This document shows, in pieces, positions 1 through 10,612 of a stretch of 64,000 bases of DNA. Positions within the stretch are counted from its first letter, which is position 1. Each line of letters opens with the position of its first letter. This stretch comes from Onchidella celtica (lineage: Eukaryota; Mollusca; Gastropoda; Systellommatophora; Onchidiidae): positions 36,829,066 through 36,893,065 of the forward strand of contig OZ007579.1 of the NCBI GenBank assembly GCA_963931925.1, in the 5' to 3' direction. The notes beneath the pieces are model-generated. The model made no database searches. It worked only from the letters and a program-made list of their open reading frames with translations, and was not told the DNA's origin. A program made the position numbers and the translations under genes.

Positions 1-2
1 TC

Positions 3-90
3 TCAGCTTGGATAGATGATTATTTCTCCTGGTTGGCCAGCCCAGCGTGTTGTAGATATGATGCCAAAGGCAATTTCTGTCCATCTACAG
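3..90 (+). CDS. NPC1: NPC1 exon a (left edge)
   Basis: Encodes [15 protein letters not shown] followed by [12 protein letters not shown], from the last lumenal domain with its cysteines. It ends in phase 1 at a GTAAG donor (91). The left boundary is uncertain: an AG at 5-6 could be the acceptor, or the exon may run past the edge. Confidence 0.85.
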
Positions 91-3000
91 GTAAGATTTC
101 CCCCTTTCTCTCTTTCTCTTGCCTCTCTCTCTTTGTCTTTCTCTCTCACTTTCTCTCTCTGTCTGTTAGTCTCAGTCACCTCTCTCTCACACACTCACAT
201 ACCCTCTCACATATGCTGGAATAGCTGTCTCCATACACATGAAAACACTGTTTCTTTTTACAGCTTAATGGATTTTCGCCGTTTCCGTTTTCGTACACAT
301 GAAAATACAGCTTAAAGATGAATTATTTCATCATGTCTGAATGTTATCCTTCAGTTGCTACCACAATTACCAGATTTGTTAATCCACCTGTAACTGTTGA
401 TTTCCACCACAGAAAGCAACATCAGCTGTACACCATGTCCATTGAAGCATACTGACCATGGGCGTCCAGTGGATGAGACCTTCAATCGTTATCTGCCCTG
501 GTTTCTGAGAGACAATCCTGGAATCAAGTGTGGGAAAGGGTAAGTGTTTCCCAGTGTGAATCTTCCTGCTGAATCCCTACACACTTTGGCCAGGCAGGAA
601 GATTCATGACCAAGTCTACGTGCAAGTAATGACAAAATATGGCTAAAAGAAAAAGTTGTATGTAGCAAAGTCTTGCATAAGAAATAATACAGAAATGATG
701 CAATAAAATGCATAGGAAGAGGGGAGACAAATCAAGTTTTTTTTTGTTTCCCTTGATAAAGGTAAATGTACCGAAAGCTTGGTTTGTCTTCTCTTTTCCT
801 TTGCTATTTATTATACTCTTTCTGTATTATTTCTTATGCGATGGTTTGCTATATATATCTCTTCCTTTTTGCCACATTTTGTCTTTGCTTCAAGCCTTTG
901 CTGTGGCCCCTCAGATTTTCTATGGTTTTGTATAATAGTCTGTATGCAAGAAAGTGAACCCCCTGGCCTTGGAAATTCTTTTCATATGTGCGTAGGACTG
1001 TTACAGTCAAAAATAGGTCGGGGCCAACAGCACTGTGCTGAGGCCCTTGAGAAACAAAGCATCTCATTCAAAAATAGGTGGCTTCTTTCTTTATGTTTAT
1101 AGGACCGTTACAGTCAAAAATAGGTCGCTTCTTTCTTTATGTTTATAGGACTGTTACAGTCAAAAATAGGTCACTTCTTTCTTTATGTTCATAGGACTGT
1201 TACAGTCCAAAATAGGTTGCTTCTTTCTTTATTTTTATAGGACAGTTACAGTCAAAAATAGGTCACTTCTTTCTTTATGTTTATAGGACTGTTACAGTCC
1301 AAAATAGGTTGCTTCTTTCTTTATTTTTATAAGACTGTTACAGTCAAAAATAGGTCACTTCTTTCTTTATGTGTGTAGGACTGTTACAGTCAAAAATAGG
1401 TCACTTCTTTCTTTATGTATACTTCTTTAATGCCATTTGGGACATTTGCCTTTGTGTCATTGTAGCCCCATTACAACTGGAGCAGGGACGTCGTCGCCAC
1501 AGTGCAGCGCCAGTTGTCGGTTTTGGATTTGGGGGGGGGGGGGGGGGGGATGAGTAGTAGGGATGAATTTTATTTTATTTTGCCCGAGCAGCGGCCTGTT
1601 CGGCCTCCCCTTTTCGATTTCCAACTGCCAAGGTATCTTTAACGTGCACAACATGTACACGGGCCCTCAGAGTTTTTCGTCCTTATCCGAGAAGACTAGG
1701 TGCTCGATCCTACTTCCCATGGGATCAGGGACAGGGAAATATGAGAAAAATTCCAAAATTCCCACATGCCTGCACCAACGGGGATTTGAACCCGGTACCT
1801 TCGGCATGAGAGGTGAGCACCTTGCTTCTAGACCATGGTATAGAAAAGGTAGCTAATCTGTATTGATTCATTGTGTTTCTGATCTACAGAGGTCACGCAG
1901 CCTACGGGTCAGGTGTGCAGTTGTACAAAGACAAGAAGAATGAGACACATGTTGGAGGTAACTTTACTCTCTGATTCATTGTACATGTCAATACACAGAC
2001 ATGTAACATGTGACAGCAGGTCTTCAGAGCTGAAAATCTTGTCTGCATTTCACCTTAAAATTTTACTTACTCATTGGCAATTGTTTGTTTTATCTGAATT
2101 TTGTTATATGTTAGATAAGATAAGAATCACTTTATCATCTCATGACAGAAATTCTCTTTCACAGAGCGTTTAAGAACACATACATGACAGACACATCTTA
2201 CGCATCATTACATAAACAGATATCACAACTCAATAATTTCAGCAACAGGCATTGCATAATAATAATAATGGAGATCATTTATATAGCGCCTAATCCAAAC
2301 AAGTTCGCTCTAGGTGCTTTACAGAAAGTCTTGTTCTCTCCATTTGCATCTATCTCTCTCTCATTCTTTCTCTCCTTGTCTTTTTCACTCTCTCTCTCTC
2401 AGAGCAAATTGTAACACAGCCTGTTAGGCGTAGTTCACAACTCACAGCAGTTCACAACTCACAACTGGATTATAAAGTATTATAATAATATTTGAATATC
2501 CATTAATATATATTAATGTATATTTAATAATGAATAATAAATGTTTGGAAAAGGGGGGGGGGGGGGGTGATAGGGATAAATTTTAATCTATTAATTTTAA
2601 TTTTGCCCGGGCAGCGGCCTGTTCAGCCTGTTCTTTACGATGAAGTGACAGAGTGACATCCAGTCTCAGTGCATTGCTCATTGTTTTATCAACAAAAGCA
2701 AAGAGATCCTAACTATGGGATATTTGTCTTTGCTTTCCACAGCCTCTTATTTCATGACCTACCACAGCATTTTAAAGACATCTGAGGATTACATCAATGC
2801 CTTGAAAGAAGCACGTCGTGTCTCTGACAACATCACCAAAACTCTACAGGAGAGAGAACCAAATGCCAGAGTTTTCCCATACAGGTGAACATTTATGTCT
2901 TTTTCACTCCTCTCGATTGAATGTGTAGATTTCATGCATATCTGAAGAAGGCACTGTGCCTGCGGATGAATGAAAGAATTATTTTCTGTCACGGACCCAA

Positions 3001-6000
3001 AGTGCGTCTTGCCCTTTCTGAGAGAGGCTGAGACCTACAACTTGATTTTAAAACTTTTATACACATTCATCTTTTCAGATCCATACAGAACAACTTTTGA
3101 GAATTTTACCAGTGTGGTCAAATTTACAAATTTTGTAAAATTTAGAAGCTCTGAAAATGAAACATAAATAAAGTACCCAAATAGACCATGACAGGAGCAA
3201 AGTGACCATTGTTGTGCCTACACGTCGTAAAACTGAAACTCAAACTCTGCCAGATGTTTGGGGTTGCAGCCCTTTGCTAATGCATATATAGGTAGATTTG
3301 TTCTCCAGCTCATTTGGTCAGATTTATGGCATCAGTTCTTGACATTAAAAAATTCATCCTGTTAAGAATATTCTTTAATTCATTCACAGCTGGTTGGTGG
3401 GTGCTTCTCATAGAATTTCCTTCTGTCTTGTCATTTTGCTACATTCTGTCTAACGTTTTGCTTTTTCCCAGCACAATGTGGCTGTTATTGTGTTGATATG
3501 CTTTCTTCAGATTTAACTTCAAACTTAAACCGAGCACAATGTGACGGTTATGATGTCAACATGCAGTCTCAAACTCGTATGAAGGAATCCCACGTAACTG
3601 TCAGATGAAAGTTGGTTGTATATTACGGTTATGAAACAAGCAATGCATTTATGTTACACTGTTGGCAATAACATAATGTGTCGTTTCCCCAGTGTGTTCT
3701 ACGTATTCTACGAGCAGTACCTGACCATAGTGAAGGACGCCATTCTGAACATCACATATTGCTTGGCGGCTATCCTGGTCATCACCTTCCTGTTGCTGGG
3801 ATTTGACCTGTACTCTGCAATCATGGTGGTCTTCACCATCCTGATGATTATTGTGGATATCATGGGCATGATGTACCTGTGGAACATCGACTTGAACGCG
3901 TTGTCTCTGGTCAACTTGATCATGGTCAGTCCCAGATTTTATCCCAGACCAGTTAACACTTGCAAGATTATATTGCAAAGTCGTTCAATTTTCTCACATG
4001 ATTTGGTTCCACGTTGCATCATTAGTGCAGCCTCTGTCAGTTGTAAATGGATGACAAATAACATTGAAGTGAAACCTTCACAATTTATACTGTTATGAAT
4101 GAATTTTATGAGACAGCATCCTGAAGGTGGTCGATCATTAAGACCAATTTTACGCTGAGCAGTTTGTTTGTTGTTATTCTTATACTTGATACTGTGGACT
4201 TCTTATTGATACCTTGTTCTGCAATTGTTTGTTTGTTATAATTACTTTGCTTGATACCATGGACTTCTTATTGATACACAGCTCTGCAATAATTGTTTGT
4301 TATTCCTGCTTGATACTGTGGACTTCTTATTCATACCTAGTTCTGCAGTAATTGTTTGTTATTCTTACTTTACTTGATACAGTGGACTTCTTATTGATAC
4401 CTAGTTTGACAATTTTTTGTATGTTAGTCTTACTTTACTTGGTCCAGTGGGCATCTCATTGATACCTGTTTGTCCTTGAATCATCAGGCTATTGGTATAT
4501 CAGTGGAGTTTTGCTCTCATATAATTCGAGCATTTGCTGTCAGCATCCTGCCTACCAGGAAGGAGAGAGCTAAGGAGGCGCTGGCTCACATGGGCAGCTC
4601 GGTAAGTTCATCCTTCATATATCCTTTATCTGGCCAGGGTCTGCCTTCAAAACATGCCAACTTTTTTCAGCCACACCAAGAGAAAGTGTAATAGACCACC
4701 ACAAATGATGTTTACATGCAGGAACTAGGCGTCATTTGGTTGGGTGGGTTGCATATGTTTCTCTTGTCAGAGTCATGTAACAGAATGTCATTTCTTCGAT
4801 CAACCAGAATTTAAAACTGGGCATTATATAAAATGCGTGCGATCTACATGTGTAAGTTCTTGTAAGCTTCATAGAAACTTACACTCTAAGATTCAAAGTG
4901 AAAATAGGTAATTCCACTTTCACAGAGCACTGCCACAAACAACTGCCAGAAGGGATTATGCTTTGTTCCAGTTTGGCCAATTAATACAAATTATTTTAGT
5001 AAACAACGGCCAAATGACAAGCAATACATTTTTTCCTTACCATAAGGTGGTTTGAATTTATCATTTTATTCTCATTTTTCTTTGCTATAGCTCTTTCCTT
5101 GTTAGTGGAGGTGCCGTTCTGATACCTTTTTTTTTTTTTTGCGAATCTCTTTCCACCCTCATGTAATCAGATTGTACCTTGCCTCTGTCATGTTGTGTTC
5201 CTTTGTAAATTATTTTGGTAATTAAACAGTCAGAATGCTTTAATTATTGCGCTTGTGCATTTATATGCCAGAAATCCTTACATTGTAGAGATATGAAAAT
5301 TTGAATTTCATTCACTTTCAGGTGTTGAGCGGTATCACCCTGACCAAACTAGGAGGTATAGTCATGTTGGCCTTTTCCAAGTCTCAGCTGTTCCAGGTGT
5401 TCTACTTTAGAATGTATTTAGGCATGGTGCTCTTTGGTGCAACCCATGGTCTCATCTTCCTACCAGTGTTCCTCAGTTATGTTGGTGAGTAACATTTTTC
5501 ATGTGCAATTATAGAAAACTTTGTGCAAACTGTGTTGGAAAATCATAAATTAGGAAATTTTTGCTTGTTTTGAAGCAATTGAGACACCAGTGTGTCCAAG
5601 GGGGGAAACTATTTTGAAGCTACCACTGAGATCCTTACGTGTTTGATGTGTTCAAGAATTGTAAAACAAAGTATAATGAGCAGAATGAAACGGTGAAGTG
5701 GCCAGTTTGAAACAAATTCTGCACATGAAGATGTGTTCATGCTCTTTGCTTTCCAGAAGAGTATTTCGTTCATAATGGCACAAATTGCAATATACTTTGC
5801 TTTTTGAGCACCATATTGGGAATTCTGGTGGCGTGTAACCCAGGTGAACAGACAGTGAACAGAAATTTCTCAGAAACTTGCCTTATTTTTCCGCAGATCG
5901 TTTTATTTTCCCACCGATGGTACATACATGTCATCTGTTTCATACTTGTAGACTTCCAAGGACTGTTCCTCGTGTTTCTGTCCCAAGCATGCCACATGCA

Positions 6001-7611
6001 AAAGTGTTCGGTCTTATAGTAACAACTAACAGTGTGATAGCTGAGACACAGGATACCGAGACGGACCAGTTCATCATTTCCCATCTGTCGACTTATGCAC
6101 ATGTCAGCAACGCAACAATTTGCACAACATCCCTTCATAATTGAATGAAGAAGAGTAGTGCCATAGAGCTCCATGAGTGGTACTCATGCGCGCAAGTTGT
6201 GAACATGCAGTGAAAGAAGGAATCGTTCATCTCGGTATTCTGTGTCTCGGGTTTACTGAGTATACGAGAATGATTTCATTGCTCAAAGTCATAAAACTCT
6301 CTTTGTCACGAGCAGAGTTAGGGTCTTGGGGATGTTATGACTGCACGAGAGGCAGCTAACTCACACTCGGACACAACCACACAAGAAAAGTATTAAATAA
6401 CTAGAGCGTATATCTATGTCAGGCCGGTCAGGCCATCTTATTATTTAAATATTAATAAACAAAACAAAAGACAATAGAGGTATATTCAAAGCAATAAATT
6501 CTAATTACTAACTTAATCTATGATATTCATGTCACTATGGTTCCTTATTGGATGTACTGCAATCAATAGCAAATGGGTATATTATACGAAACTCGATATC
6601 GATCCAAAGTGACAGTTGAGTCGCCACTGGCCAGTCGCCAGGCAAACTCTCCCTAAATCATATGGGCTTGAATGTTAGGAGATCCCAGTACGTTCAAAGC
6701 CTACAGAAGCACACTTCGGCTTGTAGGTAATTAAGCAGTTGCAAAAGACTATATATATATATATGCACAATCACTATTCAATTCATCAACAATGTGCTAT
6801 ATTACTTCAATCATACTATGGAGATAGATCTATAATACGGGCCACTCGTTCGTCGAGTGCCAGCTGGGGTTTCCTTAGACTTCCTATGAGGCTGTGGTTC
6901 TCTCTCTGTCTCTGAACTTCTATTATGCTTAGACAAATAAGATATGTTACCGTTGGTCACGCCTACTGGTAGGCGCGAACATCAAAAGAGCGCAGCGTGG
7001 GCTTTTAAAGGTCAGCCCACTCAGACCTTTCTTTAGCAAGGACTTCTAGTCTTCAAATCACACAGTTCAGGTACTGGCCAACCGGAGATACTTCACGACA
7101 CGATGCTTCTGCTCGTCTGTATTCAATGAATCTGAACGTTACACGATGTTTTATACTATCCAACTACCCAGCAGTGCTAGTCCGCTGGCCCAATTAGTTC
7201 AGCAATCTCATTGGCCGAAACCTCCCACCATTTTAATTGTAGTAATACGTCTGCACTATTCTACCAGCCAGTTAACGTGCAAAAACAATGTCAACTATCC
7301 CCACCTTGTTTCACCCCTACTCCATTACTTATTAATCACGAACATTAAAACCGACAACCGACAACTTGGTGTTGTTGTTTTTTTGACATTTCTCAAAATC
7401 TCTGTTGTTCTATATGTTTGCAGGGCCACCAGTGAACAAAGCCAAAGTTTTCAACAGCAAACAGGAGGATGAAATAGGAGAGTCAGGGGGGGTGGAAGAC
7501 AGCCAACAAGGCAATGGATCAGCTTCACACAGTGGTCGAAATGGCTATGAATATCCACCATCCTACAATAGCATTGGCAGAGGGAACGACACATATGTAC
7601 AGCAATCTTAA
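3..7611 (+). CDS. NPC1: NPC1 (Niemann-Pick C1) sterol transporter, C-terminal part, 8 exons
   Basis: NPC1 is a multi-pass late endosome/lysosome membrane protein that moves cholesterol out of the lumen after hand-off from NPC2. Eight exons (to 90; 413-539; 1890-1957; 2743-2884; 3693-3924; 4488-4601; 5322-5484; 7424-7611) join in phase to about 373 codons and TAA. Family blocks seen in order: WIDDYF at the start, CGKGGHAAY in the last lumenal domain, ATYFMTYH-like [51 protein letters not shown] and [23 protein letters not shown]. These blocks cover the end of the third lumenal domain and the last transmembrane bundle. The tail after PPVNKAK is hydrophilic and ends in TYVQQS instead of the vertebrate di-leucine ending. 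The N-terminal two-thirds lie left of the window. The exon phases all agree, so the identification is secure; expression is not shown. Confidence 0.95.
91..412 (+). other. NPC1 intron with a CT-rich tract
   Basis: GT...AG intron. Positions about 105-190 are a pyrimidine-rich CT/TCTC tract followed by CA-rich sequence. I see no gene or mobile element in it. Confidence 0.7.
413..539 (+). CDS. NPC1: NPC1 exon b
   Basis: Encodes [17 protein letters not shown], then [17 protein letters not shown]. The CxPC pattern and the DNPxxKCGKG block are typical of the third lumenal domain. Acceptor CACAG (411-412), donor GTAAGT at 540. Enters in phase 1, leaves in phase 2. Confidence 0.93.
640..955. repeat. 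Fold-back repeat, family RF1, copy 1 (NPC1 intron)
   Basis: A left arm beginning AAAAAGTTGTATGTAGCAAAG (about 644) is repeated in inverted orientation near 815-865 (TATTATTTCTTATGCGATGG). The right side continues as a CTTTGCT...TTTTCTATGGTTTT tail shared with copies at 18.9, 33.7 and 57.1 kb. A central motif at about 752-775 resembles a hammerhead core. No protein is encoded. This is probably a non-autonomous element; its class is not established. Confidence 0.7.
1082..1403. repeat. 46-bp minisatellite, 7 full copies
   Basis: Seven consecutive 46-bp units start at CTTCTTTCTTTATG and contain CTGTTACAGTC, a near palindrome, then AAAATAGGTCA. A partial eighth copy follows to about 1420, and an isolated partial copy lies at about 990-1019. 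Copies 3-4 and 5-6 share paired variants (AGGTTG then ATTTTTATA), showing a 92-bp dimer unit. It lies in an NPC1 intron. Confidence 0.93.
1428..1840 (-). repeat. tRNA-derived SINE, copy 1
   Basis: Near full-length SINE on the minus strand. The tRNA-like head lies at about 1770-1838, with a B-box-like GGTTCAAATCC and an A-box-like TGGTCTAGA. The body carries CTTCTCGGATAAGGACG and CACGTTAAAGATACC, then a long internal homopolymer (G run at about 1531-1549 on the plus strand), then the 3' part. The copy at 55.25 kb matches along its whole length. Confidence 0.88.
1890..1957 (+). CDS. NPC1: NPC1 exon c
   Basis: Encodes [19 protein letters not shown], then THVG. It completes the CGKGGHAAY block across the splice junction. 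Acceptor CTACAG, donor GTAACT at 1958. Phase 2 in, phase 1 out. Confidence 0.92.
2256..2335 (+). repeat. Dispersed repeat with an ATTTATATAGCGCC motif
   Basis: AATAATAATAATGGAGATC is followed by ATTTATATAGCGCCTAATCC and a CTAGGTGCTTTACAGA end. This AAT-microsatellite plus 'atttatatagcgcc...gctttac' combination occurs as an interspersed repeat in many aquatic invertebrate genomes; that is from memory. A short relative of the AATAATGGACAT start lies at about 38130. Confidence 0.5.
2545..2640 (-). repeat. Truncated SINE fragment, copy 2
   Basis: A G run (about 2553-2568) is followed by GATAGGGATAAATTTTAA and TTTTGCCCGGGCAGCGGCC then TGTTC. This matches only the middle of the SINE at 1.4-1.8 kb, including its internal homopolymer. 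The tRNA head and the other end are missing. Confidence 0.75.
2743..2884 (+). CDS. NPC1: NPC1 exon d
   Basis: Encodes [20 protein letters not shown], then [15 protein letters not shown] and RVFPY. This is the conserved YFMTYH block leading into the [13 protein letters not shown] junction. Acceptor CCACAG (to 2742), donor GTGAAC at 2885. Phase 1 in, phase 2 out. Confidence 0.93.
2885..3692 (+). other. NPC1 intron, no element recognised
   Basis: GT...AG intron. Short open frames here have no recognisable protein similarity. I see no clear repeat structure. Confidence 0.6.
3693..3924 (+). CDS. NPC1: NPC1 exon e (transmembrane)
   Basis: Encodes [20 protein letters not shown], then hydrophobic helices ([16 protein letters not shown] and [20 protein letters not shown]) and [16 protein letters not shown]. 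This is the first half of the last transmembrane bundle. Acceptor CCCCAG, donor GTCAGT at 3925. Phase 2 in, phase 0 out. Confidence 0.95.
4178..4470. repeat. About 65-bp minisatellite, 5 diverged copies
   Basis: Units carry TTGATACTGTGGACTTCTTA then TTGATACCT and ATTGTTTGTTATT. They recur at about 4184, 4250, 4308, 4372 and 4438, a spacing of 58-66 bp. It fills the middle of an NPC1 intron (3925-4487). Confidence 0.85.
4488..4601 (+). CDS. NPC1: NPC1 exon f
   Basis: Encodes [19 protein letters not shown], then [19 protein letters not shown]: the highly conserved GISVEFCSH...ALAHMGSS segment. 38 codons, phase 0 both sides. Acceptor CATCAG, donor GTAAGT at 4602. Confidence 0.95.
4602..5321 (+). 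other. NPC1 intron, no element recognised
   Basis: GT...AG intron with homopolymeric T tracts. I see no gene or clear repeat in it. Confidence 0.6.
5322..5484 (+). CDS. NPC1: NPC1 exon g
   Basis: Encodes [20 protein letters not shown], then [20 protein letters not shown] and [14 protein letters not shown]: the last transmembrane segments. Acceptor TTTCAG, donor GTGAGT at 5485. Phase 0 in, phase 1 out. Confidence 0.95.
5485..7423 (+). other. Last NPC1 intron, probably with a retroelement LTR
   Basis: GT...AG intron of 1.9 kb. The first 850 bases hold nothing I recognise. From about 6334 to 7365 the sequence has LTR-like features on the minus strand, listed separately. Confidence 0.5.
6334..7365 (-). 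mobile_element. Possible solo LTR (weak)
   Basis: Read on the minus strand, the block begins near TGTCGGTTGTCGG and ends near GTCATAACA, so TG...CA ends are possible. It carries a CCAAT-like GGCCAATGAGA followed downstream by GTATAAAACATCG, an arrangement like a Pol II promoter in an LTR. I find no target-site duplication and no internal coding region, so this is only a candidate. Confidence 0.3.
7424..7611 (+). CDS. NPC1: NPC1 terminal exon, cytosolic tail and stop
   Basis: Encodes [20 protein letters not shown] and a Gly/Ser/Gln-rich tail ending [20 protein letters not shown] then S and TAA (7609-7611). PPVNKAK matches the PSVNKAK start of the tail in other NPC1 proteins. The tail carries PPSY (a PPxY form) and YNSI (a Tyr-x-x-hydrophobic sorting form) rather than a terminal di-leucine motif. 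Acceptor TTTGCAG. Confidence 0.94.
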
Positions 7612-8421
7612 TACAGGGTAAAATACTTCTTGCCAATTTGTGTAAATCAGAAATGACTGTGTCTGCTGGTGGGAGAAAAGTTATGCTTGTCGTAAACCTA
7701 AAATCTGTTGAGAATGAATGTTATGAGTTTGAGAAAATTGCAACTAATTTCCAGCATTACTATCAGTTGTACCAAAGACAATATTGTTGATAAGATGGGA
7801 CAATGTCTTCTTCATGCTTTCAAAAAAAAGCTTGCGCACAGTTTGCACTTGATCAGGGGCATGGCTCACTGTGTGAAAAGAGTGCTTGGTATATAATGAT
7901 GAATTGATAACACGCTTGTATTATAGTGCTACCGCAACTGAAAAAAAACAACAAAAAAGACAACCAGAGTTTATGCACAGAGATTGAAGCTGTAACTGCA
8001 AAATCAGCTACTTCAATCAAGGCCTAAAGTGATAGCTGAAAAATGAACACAATTCAGTCTTTTTTTTATACTGGCTTTGTAAAATACACCATTGTTTACG
8101 ACTTCTGTGCAGTATTCACTAGGTGGCGGAGCGAAATCCTTGCAAGCAGTATGCGCCAGCTGTCCTATCTTATCACATCAACTACCTTTGGTAACACGAG
8201 TAATATTCTATCTTTACACTTAAACCCAAACCAAAGGAAGAAAATAGGCCCCTAATTTTTTTTTTCCTTTCTTTCTATGCAGCTATTTTGCTTTGACTGG
8301 CAGATTGTGGTCCCAGTACTGATTTATTCCATCTCCACATCAGGGCATTTCCAGACAATCACTTTAAAGTTTTGCCATTGAACTGTACACAGTGTTAGAT
8401 CAACTTTTTAACCATGGAAAG
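7612..8421 (+). other. NPC1 3' UTR, first part
   Basis: Non-coding sequence after the NPC1 stop. No second gene is visible. The transcript end is unknown; candidate poly(A) signals are listed separately. Confidence 0.6.
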
Positions 8422-8799
8422 CAGTGTTTCTCAAGGTGGGGGCCTGGCCATATTTTGGCTGGGCTTGGGGATTTTTCATGGAAATCTGAATTTGGTAGTG
8501 TACTTTAATGTTACTGTATATAGGTAAACTTGTTTTTGTCATTTTGGTGGTTTCCTTGTTTAACTCAGATTAAAACATCAAACTCAACAGATGTGTGACT
8601 TTAATGGTTATGCACACACTAGCCTGTTATATGCAATCTTAGTCGCTCGATACAAGCATTGAGGCATGACACCAATTATAGCATATTTTAAATACCTTTT
8701 TGTTTACCAAATACCACCTTTGTCCAATCATGGTGGGGCGCACATTTTTAAAAAAAAACTTGAAGTGGGGCATGGGACAAAAAAGGCTGAGAACCACTG
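8422..8799. mobile_element. hAT-like MITE with imperfect 8-bp target duplication
   Basis: Ends are CAGTGTTTCTCAAGG on the left and, inverted, CAGTGGTTCTCAGCC on the right. CAGTG-type ends with TTCTCA are typical of hAT elements. The 8 bp on the left (ATGGAAAG, 8414-8421) match the 8 bp on the right (ATTTAAAG, 8800-8807) at 6 positions. Length is 378 bp with no transposase frame. Confidence 0.85.
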
Positions 8800-8915
8800 A
8801 TTTAAAGTCTACTCCCAGAGATGAAATACCTTCATAATTTTTGTGGATATGATAGAGTGCACTTTGTTATGCCTTAATATGGCTTTCTCTCAACTGTTGT
8901 AAAAAGTGGAAATAG

Positions 8916-8921
8916 AATAAA
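8916..8921 (+). terminator. Candidate NPC1 poly(A) signal (proximal)
   Basis: AATAAA about 1.3 kb after the NPC1 stop. It is a sequence match only, and the hAT-like MITE would lie within the 3' UTR if it is used. Confidence 0.35.
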
Positions 8922-8924
8922 ACA

Positions 8925-10612
8925 GGACTGGAATGAGGGAACGTTGACTGATTGTTTTTCTGATGTAAGAATGTGTGGAATATTATGGAGGAAAAGTGTT
9001 GGATTTCTCAATTTGTATTAGATTCCTGTGCAGTTGTGAAGAGTGGTTCCATTATTATGTATTGTAGGTTTAAGAGAGCTGTTGTGATATGTAAGAATTT
9101 AGAGATTTGGTTATTGTCATTTTTTCAATCAATTCTCACATCTTTGTATGCAAGACTACAATTTCAACTGACACCAAATATGGTTTTTTCATACATTTTT
9201 TTTCAGACATTTAATGCATGAATGTTTTATTCAAAATTTTATCAACAAAGCAAAAACGCTGTAATTTTTTTTTTGAATTGAATTGAAGTTTAAGCAAACA
9301 GAACAGTATAGTTTCAAAGTTGTTCAGTTTTCATTTATTGTTAATGAAATTTATGTCATTTTGCATTCTTCATTTGTACTGACGAGCTCCACTGGCAACA
9401 TACTGTGCCAGATAATGCATTATCATTAATTATATCATATGTCACATTTCGTCACTGTTCCCTAAAACCCTAAAACTGTAGTAATTGGTTTTGACAACTT
9501 TTCAGGAGAAGCAAAAAACTGGGTTTTTTTATTTTGACACAACAGGTCTAGTGACGATGACCTTTTGAAAGTTTGCTATTTGATTATTTTTCGGCTTGCA
9601 AGTCTAGAATCAGTGTCATTCGGTGTGACTTTGAATGCAGTCGAACATATTGAGGGGTGCCCGCGCAAAGACTGTATTGCCAGTTTTGTAAATTTTACAG
9701 GGGAGCAATTTGAAAGTTTGACATTAAGTATCAGATGTCTGTTACGACCTTTAAATCCTCATCAAGGTCAGTTAATTCAATAACGGAATTCGCATCATGT
9801 CAAAATGTAGTACTTACCAAGGCGAAACAATATGCAAAAAAAAAAAAAATTGAAACTTTTCAAGTTATGGTGTTTGCTCAGACACCCCACAACATATAGA
9901 AATCGATTTTTTTTGCTTTTTCAACGGGAACGGTGGCAATTTGTTATGGTCATTCTCTGATGTGTGCAAACCTAGCAATTCTCAAAGAAATCTGTCACAC
10001 TATAATTATGTCATGAACAATCTGAGACAGACCATGTCATGGTTTTTCAAGTGCCCTAATTTAAATTTTTATGTATTCATTCAACACCATAATGATTGTC
10101 ATAATCATTTGATGAAATCATCAGACTGGTTTGTTTCTCTTATGTCACTCAAAATTGTGACGCATCTATGCCTCCTAGTGCACGATAGCCAAGCATATTC
10201 ATTTGCAAAGATTTGGGGTGTTTGTTTGGTTTTTTTTTGGCACAGAGGCTGAGCATTCACACTTGAAAGAACTGGCTGTTTTAAGAAAAAAATAATAAAT
10301 TAAATGTCTTGGGAGAACAAAACATATTTTCTTGGAATTTCTAATGAAATACAAAATAAACTTCAAAATTTAGAAGGAGCACTTTGTTCTGTGACATCAA
10401 ATGAAACAAATCAGTTGGCATGTTTAATGAGCTCTTGTACAATCACTATGAAGCCTGAGGAGGGAGATAAGAGAAGGAGAAAGGTCTAGTTTTGTAATCA
10501 AATGGTACGCAATAAATCAAATACAGCCACCCTTACCAGAGCACGACAGAACAGGTGCAGAAACATGATAGGGGCCATTTGGAAGTTTGCACGTCAAAAT
10601 AAGTACAGTCAG
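8925..10612. other. Gene-free AT-rich stretch
   Basis: Short open frames show no recognisable similarity. I see no defined repeat, only poly(A)/poly(T) tracts. It may be NPC1 3' UTR or intergenic DNA. Confidence 0.5.

Noticed and set aside
1082..1403. CRISPR-like array
   Set aside because: Units are contiguous with no unique spacers, in a eukaryotic intron: a minisatellite.
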